Shown: positions 53,016-62,236, numbered from the stretch's first letter. The stretch: 64,000 nt of DNA from a bacterium (GCA_016125155.1 WGMI01000003.1:124001-188000), one strand, 5' to 3'. Notes: a model not told the origin generated them from the sequence alone. Program-made: numbers and translations.

Positions 53016-53834
53016 TCACAGCGCGAGCGCCCGCTCCCCCACCGAAGCATACAGCTCTTCGATGGCGGGCATCTGCTCCTTCAGGTCTGTAACGTGCATC
53101 GAGTCGGGATGGTGTGCTTCCACCCATTGATTCAAATCCGCCGAGAGATTTCCGTGCCGCAACACGGCGTCGCTGTACAATACCCCGAGCTTGTTCATAC
53201 AGCCCACGTCTCCATCGGACAAATGCGCGATGTCCTCGGAGGGAATGCCGTCAAACGCCAAACTCTTGAGCAATTTATCGCTGAACCGTTCACAGTAGTC
53301 AAAGTGATGGACACTGGTCACCACCCTGGTTTCGCTGAACAGCGGATCGTCGGCGTAGAAGCGGCGCAAATACAAGGGCAACAAGGCGGTCATCCAGCCG
53401 TGGCAATGGATAATATCTGGAGCCCAACCCAATTTGCGCACCGTTTCTACCACACCCCGGCAAAAGAACAAGGCCCTTTCGTCGTTGTCGGTAAAAAACT
53501 GTCCCCGGTCGTCGAAAAAGACGGCTTTGCGCTTGAAATACTCATCGTTGTCGATGAAGTACACCTGAAGTCGCGCCGAGGGAACCGAGGCCACCTTAAT
53601 GATGAGCGGCTGATCCATATCGTTGACGATAATGTTGATGCCGCTGAGCCGAATGACCTCGTGAAGCTGGTGCCTGCGCTCGTTGATCACCCCAAATCGA
53701 GGCATGAACACGCGAATTTCGTGTCCACGCTCATTCATTTTTTTTGGTAAGGCGAGAGAGGCGCGCGCGATTTCAGAATCTTCGAGATAGGGGTTGATTT
53801 CCTGGGAGACGTAGAGGATACGTTTCTTGGCCAT
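53016..53834 (-). CDS. Glycogen/starch synthase catalytic-domain protein (short form)
   Basis: A 272-residue GT5-type protein. RILYVSQEINPYL then LPKKMNERGHEIRVFMPRFG is the N-terminal starch-synthase pattern, and DIIHCHGWMTALLPLYLRRFY and VVTSVHHFDYCERF follow. The second (C-terminal) GT domain with the donor-binding KxGGL/EPxGL motifs is absent; full GlgA is near 480 residues. The ending is clean, and this short form with panC beside it occurs in other flavobacteria, so it is probably not a truncation artefact. Enzymatic activity is uncertain. Start ATG 53834, divergent from panC. Confidence 0.8.
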   Translation of the reverse strand: MAKKRILYVSQEINPYLEDSEIARASLALPKKMNERGHEIRVFMPRFGVINERRHQLHEVIRLSGINIIVNDMDQPLIIKVASVPSARLQVYFIDNDEYFKRKAVFFDDRGQFFTDNDERALFFCRGVVETVRKLGWAPDIIHCHGWMTALLPLYLRRFYADDPLFSETRVVTSVHHFDYCERFSDKLLKSLAFDGIPSEDIAHLSDGDVGCMNKLGVLYSDAVLRHGNLSADLNQWVEAHHPDSMHVTDLKEQMPAIEELYASVGERALAL

Positions 53835-53879
53835 CTTTGCTGCGCGTTGGAAGATTGTGTCTAAAAACAGACAGTTCAA

Positions 53880-53887
53880 CAAAGATA
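53880..53887 (-). promoter_or_regulatory. Candidate -7 box for the glycogen synthase/DUF4270/glmS operon
   Basis: The plus strand CAAAGATA reads TATCTTTG, an exact TAnnTTTG, on the minus strand. It is 45 bases upstream of the start codon. The -33 element is weak. Confidence 0.4.
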
Positions 53888-53939
53888 CGGCTTTTCTGCG
53901 AGCCTAGAACCCGTGCATTAGCTTTAGCGCTGTATTTCA

Positions 53940-54809
53940 ATGACTCCAATGCACATACTGAGAAGTTGGGAAGAGCTCCGCAAATGGAGGAATACACCGA
54001 GCGAACGCGGGCTGAGCCTCGGTTTTGTGCCCACCATGGGCGCCTTGCACGCGGGGCATTTGTCCTTGGTGGCCCTGGCCTCTGAAGAGTGTGCCCGGGT
54101 GCTGACGAGCATTTTTGTCAACCCCACTCAGTTCAACCGCGCTGAAGATTTGGCGCTTTATCCACGGACCGAAGACGCTGATTTCGACCTGCTCCGAACC
54201 ACATCGTGCGATGCCGTTTTTATCCCTTCTGTGCAGGAAATCTACGGGGCATCCGAACCGGGTCCCGCCCCCAGGCACTACGATTTGGGCGAGCTCGAAA
54301 GCGTGTTGGAAGGCGCCCATAGACCCGGTCATTTTCAAGGTGTGGCGCGCATTCTCGACGTGTTTTTTCGGCGCATCGAACCCCAATCTGCCTTTTTCGG
54401 CGAAAAAGACTTTCAGCAATTGGCGGTCGTACGGCGGCTCGTAGAGACCGAATCGCTCGGAGTGCGCATCGTCGAGGGTCCGACCCACCGCGAGCCCGAT
54501 GGTTTGGCGATGAGTTCGAGAAATCTCCGGCTTACCCCCCAAGCCCGAGCCGAAGCCCCCGCTATTTACCGCGAACTCCACCGCCTCTCAAAGACCCTAA
54601 CCCCCTACAATTGGCCGGCCGAATTGGAACGCTCTGTGGATGTCTTGAACCGTTGCTCGACGCTCGAGGTGGAATATCTCGAAATTGCCCACCGCGACCG
54701 GTTCAGTCCCTACGACGGGTCAACCGATCTGCGCTTGGGACCTTGGCGGCTCTTTGCCGCCGTACACGCCTCTGGGGTGCGCCTGATCGACAACTGCTCC
54801 ATCGAATAA
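53940..54809 (+). CDS. panC: Pantoate--beta-alanine ligase
   Basis: A 289-residue enzyme that joins pantoate and beta-alanine with ATP to make pantothenate. The nucleotidyl-transferase motif FVPTMGALHAGHLSLV (HxGH) is at about residues 29-44, and SIFVNPTQFNRAEDLALYPRT, the catalytic-loop stretch FGEKDFQQLAVVRRLV and the KMSKS-like DGLAMSSRNLRL follow. The start is the ATG at 53940 or, equally, the one at 53949. It is divergent from the glycogen synthase gene. panD is not adjacent here. Confidence 0.95.
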   Translation: MTPMHILRSWEELRKWRNTPSERGLSLGFVPTMGALHAGHLSLVALASEECARVLTSIFVNPTQFNRAEDLALYPRTEDADFDLLRTTSCDAVFIPSVQEIYGASEPGPAPRHYDLGELESVLEGAHRPGHFQGVARILDVFFRRIEPQSAFFGEKDFQQLAVVRRLVETESLGVRIVEGPTHREPDGLAMSSRNLRLTPQARAEAPAIYRELHRLSKTLTPYNWPAELERSVDVLNRCSTLEVEYLEIAHRDRFSPYDGSTDLRLGPWRLFAAVHASGVRLIDNCSIE

Positions 54810-54878
54810 AGCCCTCGATACGAGGCATAGGGACAATTTTGGCCCAAGCGATCGAACAATGCGTTCTAATTTTCGGGC

Positions 54879-56942
54879 ATGAAACACGCCGAGACCCTCG
54901 ACGCAACGCTTCTGCGAAAGGCCTACTCCCTGATGTGCACTTCGGCCGCTATGGCCGCGCTGTACGAGGCCAACAAAGAGGTCACGGCCAAATACGTCCA
55001 CGCGAGTTCGAGGGGGCACGAGGCCGTTCAATTGGCGCTGAGTTTACAGCTCCGTCCCCAAGACTGGGTCTCGCCCTACTACCGGGACGATTCTATTTTA
55101 CTCGGTATTGGGATGAGTCCTTACGAGCTCATGCTCCAATTGCTCGCCAAAAAAGACGACCCTTTTTCGGGGGGACGCACCTATTATTCGCATCCCAGTT
55201 TGAATCGGGAAGGGACGCCGCGCATCATTCACCAGAGCTCGGCCACGGGCATGCAAGCCATTCCCACGGCGGGATTGGCCATGGGGGTTCAATACCGCAT
55301 CGATCAAGGACTGGACCTATGGGAACCGGGGTCAGCACCGGTGGTGGTTTGTTCGATTGGGGATGCAGCCATGACCGAAGGGGAGGTGTCTGAGGCGCTG
55401 CAAATGGCCGTTTTACGCAAACTGCCTTTGCTGTTTTTGGTTCAGGACAATGGATGGGATATTTCAGCCAACGCAGCGGAGACCCGGGCCCAGAATGCTG
55501 CCGAGTTTGCCTCGGGCTTTAAAGGACTCGGTGTGCTCGAGCTCGATGGAAGCGATTTCGAGGCCTGTTACTCCGGTTTGAGCGGGGTATTGGAGGCGAT
55601 TCGCGCCGGGTCGGGCCCTGTTTTGGTGCGGGCCGACGTGCCCTTGCTTGGCCATCATACTTCCGGGGTTCGCAAAGAATGGTACCGGGACGATCTAGAC
55701 GAACACGCCCAGCGCGATCCGCTTCCGAGGTTGCGACAAACGCTCGTTGAACGAGGCGTGGCCGTCGAGGACCTCGACGCTATAGCCATCGAGGCCGAAC
55801 ACACGGTGCAGGGAGACTACCAACAAGCGCTCGCGGCGGAGGACCCCAGTCCGGAATCGATTTCCGACCACGTTTGGGCACCGACCCCTATCACCGAAGA
55901 GCAAGGCGAGCGCGAACCCCAGGGTCGGGAACGCACTGTGATGGTCGATTCGGCCCTGTTTGCCATTCGGGAATTGCTCGAGGCGCACCCCGAAGCCCTG
56001 CTCTATGGACAAGACGTAGGCCGTCGCTTGGGTGGGGTGTTTCGCGAGGCAGCCACCCTGGCCGAGCAATTCGGAGACGGAAGGGTGTTCAATACGCCCA
56101 TTCAGGAGGCCTTTATCATCGGGAGCACCGTGGGCATGAGTGCCGCGGGTCTAAAACCGATTGTCGAGGTCCAATTTGCCGATTATCTGTGGCCTGGCCT
56201 CAACCAGTTGTTTACCGAATTGAGCCGCTCGCTCTATCTGAGCAACGGCAAATGGCCAGTATCGGCGGTTATACGGGTGCCGATTGGGGCCTATGGTTCC
56301 GGAGGGCCCTACCACAGCTCGTCGATCGAAACCGTGGTGTGCAACATCAAAGGCATCAAGGTGGTCTATCCGAGCACTGGCGCCGACCTCAAAGGGTTGC
56401 TCAAAGCCGCCTTTTACGATCCGAATCCAGTGGTAGTCTTGGAGCACAAAGGACTGTATTGGAGCAAGATCAAAGGAACCGAAGCCGCTCGAACCCTCGA
56501 GCCCTCTTCGGATTATGTGGTGCCCATCGGCAAGGCCCGAACGGTATTGAGCGCTGAACCTTCCGTGAATCAGAGCACGGCCGTGGTGGTGGCCTATGGG
56601 ATGGGGATTTACTGGGCCCTTGAAGCCGCCAAAACCTTTGAGGGACGAATTGAAATTCTCGACTTGCGGAGTTTGTCGCCTATCGACGAGCGGGCCATCG
56701 AAGAGGTGGTGCGCAAGCACGGAAGGGTGTTGGTGGTCACGGAAGAACCGGTGCTCAACAGCTTTGGTCGCAATGTGGCCGGATGGATTCAGGAAACCTG
56801 TTTCCGGGCTTTGGACGCTCCAGTTCTCGTATTGGGTTCAGAAAACGTCCCGGCCATTCCGCTCAACTCGACCCTGGAAGCCGCGGTATTGCCGAATCCG
56901 GACAAGCTGCGTTCCAAACTCGAGCAACTGTTGAATTACTAA
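54879..56942 (+). CDS. Fused E1 alpha-beta subunit of a branched-chain 2-oxoacid dehydrogenase
   Basis: A 687-residue fusion. The alpha part (about 1-330) has the thiamine-diphosphate motif GDAAMTEGEVSEALQMAVLRKLPLLFLVQDNGWDIS and YYRDDSILLGIGMSPYEL. The beta part (about 350-687) has LYGQDVGRRLGGVFREAATLAEQFGDGRVFNTPIQEAFIIG and GAYGSGGPYHSSSIE. It would decarboxylate branched-chain 2-oxoacids to feed E2 lipoyl acyltransferase and so supply branched fatty acid precursors. This fused form is typical of Bacteroidota. It stands apart from E2/E3 genes. A TAATTTTC close to the start could be a weak -7 box. Confidence 0.93.
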   Translation: MKHAETLDATLLRKAYSLMCTSAAMAALYEANKEVTAKYVHASSRGHEAVQLALSLQLRPQDWVSPYYRDDSILLGIGMSPYELMLQLLAKKDDPFSGGRTYYSHPSLNREGTPRIIHQSSATGMQAIPTAGLAMGVQYRIDQGLDLWEPGSAPVVVCSIGDAAMTEGEVSEALQMAVLRKLPLLFLVQDNGWDISANAAETRAQNAAEFASGFKGLGVLELDGSDFEACYSGLSGVLEAIRAGSGPVLVRADVPLLGHHTSGVRKEWYRDDLDEHAQRDPLPRLRQTLVERGVAVEDLDAIAIEAEHTVQGDYQQALAAEDPSPESISDHVWAPTPITEEQGEREPQGRERTVMVDSALFAIRELLEAHPEALLYGQDVGRRLGGVFREAATLAEQFGDGRVFNTPIQEAFIIGSTVGMSAAGLKPIVEVQFADYLWPGLNQLFTELSRSLYLSNGKWPVSAVIRVPIGAYGSGGPYHSSSIETVVCNIKGIKVVYPSTGADLKGLLKAAFYDPNPVVVLEHKGLYWSKIKGTEAARTLEPSSDYVVPIGKARTVLSAEPSVNQSTAVVVAYGMGIYWALEAAKTFEGRIEILDLRSLSPIDERAIEEVVRKHGRVLVVTEEPVLNSFGRNVAGWIQETCFRALDAPVLVLGSENVPAIPLNSTLEAAVLPNPDKLRSKLEQLLNY

Positions 56943-57004
56943 CGAAGGCGTATCGATTTAAACCTCATCCCGATCTGATCGTCTCACACTCAAAATCGCT
57001 CGAC

Positions 57005-57421
57005 ATGAAAAAGACCCTTTTGGCCGCATTCTTCTCAATCGGCCTCGGGTTGTCTCTGCAACCCCTCTGCGCCCAAAATTCGGGTCAGCCTCCGCGCAAT
57101 CCCGAAACCATGGCGGCCAAACAAACCGAACAAATGGCCACTCGGCTTCAGTTGACCGAAGAACAAAAAGCCCAGGCGCTCGAAATCAACACCCGTTATG
57201 CGCATCAATTCATGGCCCTTCGCGAACAAGGCCAACCCCAGCGCGATGCCATGATGGATTTGGCCAAGCGCCAAGGCGAAGAAATGAAGGCGGTGTTGAC
57301 CGAAGATCAATTCGCCGAATACCAGAAAATGCGCAAGGAGAACGCCAAAAAGATGAAGGGCAGACGAGGCGGCAAAGGCCAACCCGGTGGTGGAAACCCG
57401 GAAGGGGGCATGGAATTCTGA
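57005..57421 (+). CDS. Spy/CpxP-like periplasmic protein (LTxxQ type)
   Basis: A 138-residue protein with a signal peptide (MKKTLLAAFFSIGLGLSLQPLCAQ) and a mature helical part carrying two LTxEQ/LTEDQ repeats (LQLTEEQKAQALEINTRY and AVLTEDQFAEYQKMRKE), the mark of Spy/CpxP-like chaperones. The C-terminus is Lys/Gly-rich and disordered (KGRRGGKGQPGGGNPEGG). Start ATG 57005. It is followed by a clear terminator. It probably binds misfolded periplasmic proteins, but sequence alone does not prove it. Confidence 0.75.
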   Translation: MKKTLLAAFFSIGLGLSLQPLCAQNSGQPPRNPETMAAKQTEQMATRLQLTEEQKAQALEINTRYAHQFMALREQGQPQRDAMMDLAKRQGEEMKAVLTEDQFAEYQKMRKENAKKMKGRRGGKGQPGGGNPEGGMEF

Positions 57422-57450
57422 GGCGACTTAGCCGTTCATTCCCACTGCGA

Positions 57451-57474
57451 AGCCTCGGTACGCCGGGGCTTTTT
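57451..57474 (+). terminator. Rho-independent terminator between convergent genes
   Basis: AGCCTCGG (57451-57458), TACG loop, CCGGGGCT (57463-57470), then TTTT. An eight-base stem with one G-T pair, 30 bases past the Spy-like stop. Confidence 0.75.
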
Positions 57475-57492
57475 GGTGTTCGACCGACCGGG

Positions 57493-58317
57493 TTACTGCT
57501 GCTCTTCCGGCGTGTGCGCAGAAAAGATCAATTCCGTCGAATCATTCTTGAGCTCCAATTGATCCCCGACAAAACCCACCCCGAAAGGCCCTCTCTGGGT
57601 CAGGGCATCGAGATAGCGCTTAGGCGATTCCAAATCGGGGCAGGCCATCATCGTACTCCCCAAATTCGGACCGATGTAGGCCTGTGTTCCCCGAACTTCG
57701 CCCGAACCAAAGAAGTTGTTACATCCGTCTTGGCCGGAGACCAAGGCTTTGGAAGGATCCCACTGCAGCGAGAACGGTCGGAGCCCGTTTTTGGTAGACC
57801 AATCTTCTCCGTTGAGCGAAGCCAGTTTCCACGCATGGGCAAAGACTCGGGAATCGGCCGTAAAATGACCGCAACCCGTATAGGTCTTGCCGCGAATGTT
57901 GGCCACGACCCGATAGGGCGATTGGGCCTCTGACATATCGTCCGTACAGGGTTCCAAAACAATTTCGACATCGAGCACCCCCGACTCCACCTCGGCATGG
58001 TACTTCCACCCGCGCGGATTTTTCAGCGCTTCGGGTTCTACATAAGGCGTATTCAAGGGCTCGCCGCTCATGGGAACAAAGCGCAGCGCCTGCCCGGGAA
58101 CGACCTCAAAAGACCAAAACGGCTCGTTGCCCGTGGCAAAAAAGGAGATGCCTTTGGCCAAGCGTTCGGCATCGGGTCCTTGAAACGAGTTAGGGTCCAT
58201 CGCCGTGTTTTCCATCAGGGGTTGTGCCGTTGAATCAACAGCGGTGTGTTCGGGAGGTGCAGTTTGGCAAGCGCTGATACACAGAGAGCTGAGCAGGGCG
58301 CAGAAGGCTTGTCTCAC
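57493..58317 (-). CDS. META-domain (HslJ-like) lipoprotein with GNEPFW domain
   Basis: A 274-residue lipoprotein (lipobox SLCISACQTAP). A first domain (about 55-165) contains SFFATGNEPFWSFEVVPG and TGCGHF, the COG3650 type. A second META domain follows (about 170-265): WKLASLNGEDW, then LQWDPSKALVSGQDGCNNFFGSGEV and STMMACPDLESPKRYLDAL. META proteins are outer-membrane or periplasmic and linked to stress in other bacteria. Start: GTG at 58317, five bases after the EnvC-like stop, rather than the frame that extends into that gene. Last gene of the operon. Confidence 0.8.
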   Translation of the reverse strand: MRQAFCALLSSLCISACQTAPPEHTAVDSTAQPLMENTAMDPNSFQGPDAERLAKGISFFATGNEPFWSFEVVPGQALRFVPMSGEPLNTPYVEPEALKNPRGWKYHAEVESGVLDVEIVLEPCTDDMSEAQSPYRVVANIRGKTYTGCGHFTADSRVFAHAWKLASLNGEDWSTKNGLRPFSLQWDPSKALVSGQDGCNNFFGSGEVRGTQAYIGPNLGSTMMACPDLESPKRYLDALTQRGPFGVGFVGDQLELKNDSTELIFSAHTPEEQQ

Positions 58318-58322
58318 GGTTC

Positions 58323-59693
58323 CTATTTTTTGGACAACCAAGGTACTGGGTTCTGGACTTTGTCGTTTTCCCATACTTCAAAATGCAGTCGGGTGCTGCC
58401 GTCCGCAGGGTCTGTAAACACCTTGCCGATCGCTTGACGCGCTTTGACTTTGTCTCCGTTTTTCACGTACACCTCCGCCAGATTGTCGTAGACCGTAAAG
58501 AAATTGCCGTGTTTGATCAACACCGCCTTGTTGCCGTAGGGCACCTGGATCACAATAGCCTCTCCCTCATAGACCGACTTGGCATCGATGCCCGATTCGG
58601 TGGCGATGTCGATTCCATTGTTGTTGACCACCACGTTTTTCGCGATGGGGTGGGGGTGACTGCCGAAGTTTGAAACGACCAATCCCCTTTCGACCGGCCA
58701 GGGCAACGCCCCTTTGTTTTTGGAAAAGCCCGCTGCGACAATCTTTCCTTCAGGAGTCAACGCCATCACATTCGAAGCTGGTTTTTCGGCGGGTTTGGCG
58801 GGGGTCGGGGCCACGGTTCCGGTTTCGGCCTTTTTCAACCGAGCAGCAATGAGCTTTTCGAGTTGGGCATTCGAGGTTTTGGCCGAGAAATCCTTGCCCT
58901 TTTTGAGCCCTGATGCCAAGGCGTGGTCTTCAATTTCCTTGCGCTCTGCAGCCGCTTTGGCCTTGCGGATTTCGGCCGCAATCGCTTTCTGAATTTCCTT
59001 TTCGAGTTTTTGTTGCTGGGCTTTCTTTTCCGAGATCTGCCGCTGCAGTTCTTTTTCTTTCTGCGTGAGTTGTTGCAGGGCCTTTTCAGACTGGGCCCGG
59101 TCCAACTCGAGCGCTGCCAGTTCTTTGCCCCTTTGGTTGCGAAGTCGCTGTTTGAGGGCGACCTGCTCTTCCAATTGCCGTTTGTTGGTTTCAAGCGCCT
59201 TGCGCTCGGTTTCGATCAGTTCGATTTGCCGCTTGCGCGCCCGGCTCAGTTCCTTCATGTATTCCATGCGGCGGTAGGCCTGGGCGAAGCTTTCGGCAGA
59301 GAGCAGAAAGAGCAGACGGGTATCGGGGGAACGGCTGCGCTCGGCGTGCTGAATCATATCCGCGTATTCGGCTTTGCGCAGTTCGAGGATTTTTTCGCGC
59401 TCCGAAATAGCCTTCTGGCTTTCTTCGATTTCGCCTTCCAATAGGTCAATTTCCCGCTCCATGGTGGCCACCAGCCGTTCGCGCAAATCGATCTTTTGCG
59501 CCAGCGCTTCTACCTGCCCGGAATTGGTCTGCACATTGGCCCGGGTTTCTTTGAGAATCCGGTTGGCCAACTCGATCTCGCTCTGAATCTTGCTCTTTTG
59601 TTCGAGGAGCTTTTTTTTGTTCTGGGCCGACACCTCGCCTGTAAGCCCCAGCGCCAAAACGCCCGATAGCAAGAGGGACGACAGACGATTCAT
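58323..59693 (-). CDS. EnvC-like murein hydrolase activator (coiled coil plus degenerate LytM domain)
   Basis: A 456-residue exported protein. A signal peptide (to about residue 23, VSAQ) is followed by a long coiled coil (about 25-260) of the EnvC type, then a C-terminal LytM domain (about 330-456). The zinc ligands of M23 enzymes are lost: the expected H..D site reads NNNGIDIATE, where the His is Asn, and the HxH motif reads TRLHFEVW, where the first His is Arg. It therefore probably activates amidases rather than cutting murein itself. ATG at 59693 overlaps the DUF4292 stop as ATGA. Confidence 0.88.
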   Translation of the reverse strand: MNRLSSLLLSGVLALGLTGEVSAQNKKKLLEQKSKIQSEIELANRILKETRANVQTNSGQVEALAQKIDLRERLVATMEREIDLLEGEIEESQKAISEREKILELRKAEYADMIQHAERSRSPDTRLLFLLSAESFAQAYRRMEYMKELSRARKRQIELIETERKALETNKRQLEEQVALKQRLRNQRGKELAALELDRAQSEKALQQLTQKEKELQRQISEKKAQQQKLEKEIQKAIAAEIRKAKAAAERKEIEDHALASGLKKGKDFSAKTSNAQLEKLIAARLKKAETGTVAPTPAKPAEKPASNVMALTPEGKIVAAGFSKNKGALPWPVERGLVVSNFGSHPHPIAKNVVVNNNGIDIATESGIDAKSVYEGEAIVIQVPYGNKAVLIKHGNFFTVYDNLAEVYVKNGDKVKARQAIGKVFTDPADGSTRLHFEVWENDKVQNPVPWLSKK

Positions 59694-60508
59694 GGCGCTC
59701 TTCGGAAGTTCTGGGGAATGGAGAAGGGGAAGTTCGGAACCGTCGAGAGGGTTTCTTGCACGTTGATTTTCAACGATGTCCTGTAAGGAAGTCCCAGGGC
59801 GTATTCGAGCGTTTTCGGAAAAGAAGCGGGTCGCAGATTGGGGTCAAATCCATAGCGGCAATCGAGTTCCACCGGAGGGTTGGAGAGCCGGAGAGACACC
59901 AGGGTTGGCCGATAATCGAGGGGGCTCACTTCCGAGCGGTGCACCACCGGGCCCGATGTCAGCGCATACCGACCCCGCGCAGAATCGAGCGTCCATGCAT
60001 GCCGGGGGTCTTCGATCCAATGGGCTTCAGGTTGGGTTTGGGGCACATTGGCCAAGAGCAAATCCTGTACATCGGCAAACGAAAAAGTCAGCCCCCAACG
60101 GCGGGTTAAGGCTTCGGGCGTAGTCGCCGTATAGGTTTGATCGAGGCGGTTGTACATCAAAGCCGTGTCTGGTGTAAGGAGCAAGCGCGCCACCGAGATG
60201 CCCATCAAGGGGTCGGACACATTGATCCAGATTTGCTTGTCGCGCTCAAAGCGCATCTCGACCTTAAACGAAGTTTCTCTTCCGTTTTGCACCAAGGTGG
60301 CCCCCGCCTTGTAGCCAAAGCGTTCCGGGCTGAACCGGGCTCGTTCGATTTGATCGGAAACCATGGCCGCGCTCGGCGAAATGGAGGGCTTGGGTGCCTC
60401 AACTGCGGGCGCTTCGGCTTTCCGAAACAATCCGCAGCCGGTAGTCAGGGTCATCAACCCAACCCATCCCGAGAGGGACACTGCATGACGAATGTTCAAA
60501 GTCCTCAT
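59690..60508 (-). CDS. DUF4292 family lipoprotein
   Basis: A 272-residue lipoprotein (lipobox LTTGCGLFRK). The body has the LolA/LolB-like beta pattern of DUF4292: FKVEMRFERDKQIWINVSDPLMGISVARLLLTPDTALMYNRLDQTY, and LLLANVPQTQPEAHWIEDPR. Relatives in Bacteroidota sit next to TPR and EnvC-like genes exactly as here. A role in lipoprotein trafficking is suggested by the fold but is not proven. Overlaps by ATGA with the TPR gene stop on one side and the EnvC-like start on the other. Confidence 0.85.
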   Translation of the reverse strand: MRTLNIRHAVSLSGWVGLMTLTTGCGLFRKAEAPAVEAPKPSISPSAAMVSDQIERARFSPERFGYKAGATLVQNGRETSFKVEMRFERDKQIWINVSDPLMGISVARLLLTPDTALMYNRLDQTYTATTPEALTRRWGLTFSFADVQDLLLANVPQTQPEAHWIEDPRHAWTLDSARGRYALTSGPVVHRSEVSPLDYRPTLVSLRLSNPPVELDCRYGFDPNLRPASFPKTLEYALGLPYRTSLKINVQETLSTVPNFPFSIPQNFRRAP

Positions 60509-62229
60509 GGTTGGAGCGCTTTGAGCCGTTCGACAACGACAGTAGTGGGCTCTTGACCCCGAGAACGCGTCAGTTCCAGGGCTTTTTGATAGCTGCTCAA
60601 CGCTTCTGAACGGCGACCGAGCGCCTCTAAAATGACCCCTTTATGCTCCCAATACACCGGATCAGCGGCCAAGCCCACCGCTCTGTCGATCTGTACCAAT
60701 GCCTCGTCGTTTCGCCCCATTTTGTGCAATACCCACGCATAGGTATCGAGCGAATTCGGGTTGTTCGGATCGAGCTGATTCGAGCGCTGGGTAAACCTGA
60801 GCGCATCGTTGAGTCGGGTAGATCGCTCGGCCAATACCCAGGCGTAGTTGTTGAGAAACAAAGGATTGTCTGGTTCGAGTTGGAGGGCTTTGCCAAAGTG
60901 CTTGTCCGAGGTGGCGAAGTCTTTGAGCGCATCGCACACCATGCCGAGCGAGGCTTCGAACTGAGCGAGGAGACTCGTTTGCCCAAAGGCCAAATCGCGA
61001 CCCGTTTCAAAGGCCTTGCGGGCCTCGGAGGTGCGCTCGGTGCGCTCGGCTCCATAGCCCATAAACAACCAGACCATGGGTTGGTTGGGATGGGTCTGAA
61101 CGGCCGCCACAGCTTCGGAATACAACCGATCCCATTGCCGCAATTCGAGGTCGATGGAGAGCAACTGTTGCCAAATGGGCCAGAGCGAACCCCCGGGAAG
61201 CGAAACGGCATTGCGATAGGCAGTTTGGGCCTCACCTTTTCGGTTGTCGCGCAGCAAAAAATCGCCTTTCATGGCCTGCACTTTGGCTTCGGTGGGGTGG
61301 ACCTGTTCGGCGATTTCGAGCAGTTCGTACGATTGTGTTTTGAGCGCGGGAGACTGCTCTGAAGCCTGATAAAAACTCAACAAAACGGCAATTTTGGCGT
61401 CGATGTCCAATTCTGGGCTTTGGAGGGCGGTCTTGAGCAATTGATACGACTCTTCGTATTGGCCCTGCTGCTGATAATAGGCCGACATGCCCAAACTCGC
61501 ATGGGGGTTGGCGGTATCCTCTTTCAACAGTCCCTTCCAAATCTTGATGGCCTTGGTGGATTGCCCATTGGCCGCATATAGGTCGGCCTGCTGGAGGGCG
61601 TAGATCCGACCCTGCGGAAAGGCTTTGTCGAGGTCATTCAGCGCTTGGGCGGCGGCTTCAACATCGCCGGATATCAAATAGAGACGCTTTTTCTCCAATC
61701 CGACTTCGGCGGTGAGACCTTCTTTGGCCTCAATGCGCTGTAAGGTAGACAGGGCCGCTTCGTTGAGCCGGGCGTCAATCTGTACCGTGGCCAGCGCATA
61801 CATCAATTCCAAATCGTCCGGGCGCAGCGCGCTGGCGCGTTCGAGCAGGCCTGCGGCCGATCGGGTCAACCCCAACTCGGCATGGATTTCGGCCAGCACT
61901 TCGAGTTCTTGGGCGTCGATGTCGGGCAGGGCTTCGGCTTTGCTGCTGTATTCCAGCGCTTTGTCGTTTCGGCCTTTTTCGAAATACAACTTGGCGAGTT
62001 CCACCTTGGACAAGGAGCCCTCTGGTTTGAGCGCATCGCAGCGTTCAAAAGCCGCAATGGCCTCGTCGGGGCGTTCGGTGAGTTTGTATTTCTGCGCCTC
62101 CCAAAAAGCCGCTTCAAACGCGGCATCGGGATGGGTTTGGGGGTCTGCTTGGGGTTGCGCTAAAGCCACGCCATACCCCAGGGCGCTTACCCCAAAAAGC
62201 GTTGTGGCCTTGGCCAGTCGGTGTATCAA
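60505..62229 (-). CDS. Tetratricopeptide-repeat protein
   Basis: A 574-residue exported protein with a signal peptide (RLAKATTLFGVSALGYGVALAQ) followed by a solenoid of about 12-14 TPR units. Examples are KVELAKLYFEKGRNDKALEYSSKA, AEIHAELGLTRSAAGLLERASALRPDDLELMY, HFGKALQLEPDNPLFLNNYAWVLAE and DEALVQIDRAVGLAADPVYW. The start is taken as the TTG at 62229, seven bases after the nucleotidyltransferase stop; an ATG is available only farther upstream inside that gene. In flavobacteria this gene precedes DUF4292 and EnvC-like, as here, suggesting a shared envelope role. Confidence 0.82.
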   Translation of the reverse strand: MIHRLAKATTLFGVSALGYGVALAQPQADPQTHPDAAFEAAFWEAQKYKLTERPDEAIAAFERCDALKPEGSLSKVELAKLYFEKGRNDKALEYSSKAEALPDIDAQELEVLAEIHAELGLTRSAAGLLERASALRPDDLELMYALATVQIDARLNEAALSTLQRIEAKEGLTAEVGLEKKRLYLISGDVEAAAQALNDLDKAFPQGRIYALQQADLYAANGQSTKAIKIWKGLLKEDTANPHASLGMSAYYQQQGQYEESYQLLKTALQSPELDIDAKIAVLLSFYQASEQSPALKTQSYELLEIAEQVHPTEAKVQAMKGDFLLRDNRKGEAQTAYRNAVSLPGGSLWPIWQQLLSIDLELRQWDRLYSEAVAAVQTHPNQPMVWLFMGYGAERTERTSEARKAFETGRDLAFGQTSLLAQFEASLGMVCDALKDFATSDKHFGKALQLEPDNPLFLNNYAWVLAERSTRLNDALRFTQRSNQLDPNNPNSLDTYAWVLHKMGRNDEALVQIDRAVGLAADPVYWEHKGVILEALGRRSEALSSYQKALELTRSRGQEPTTVVVERLKALQP

Positions 62230-62236
62230 TCCCGAT

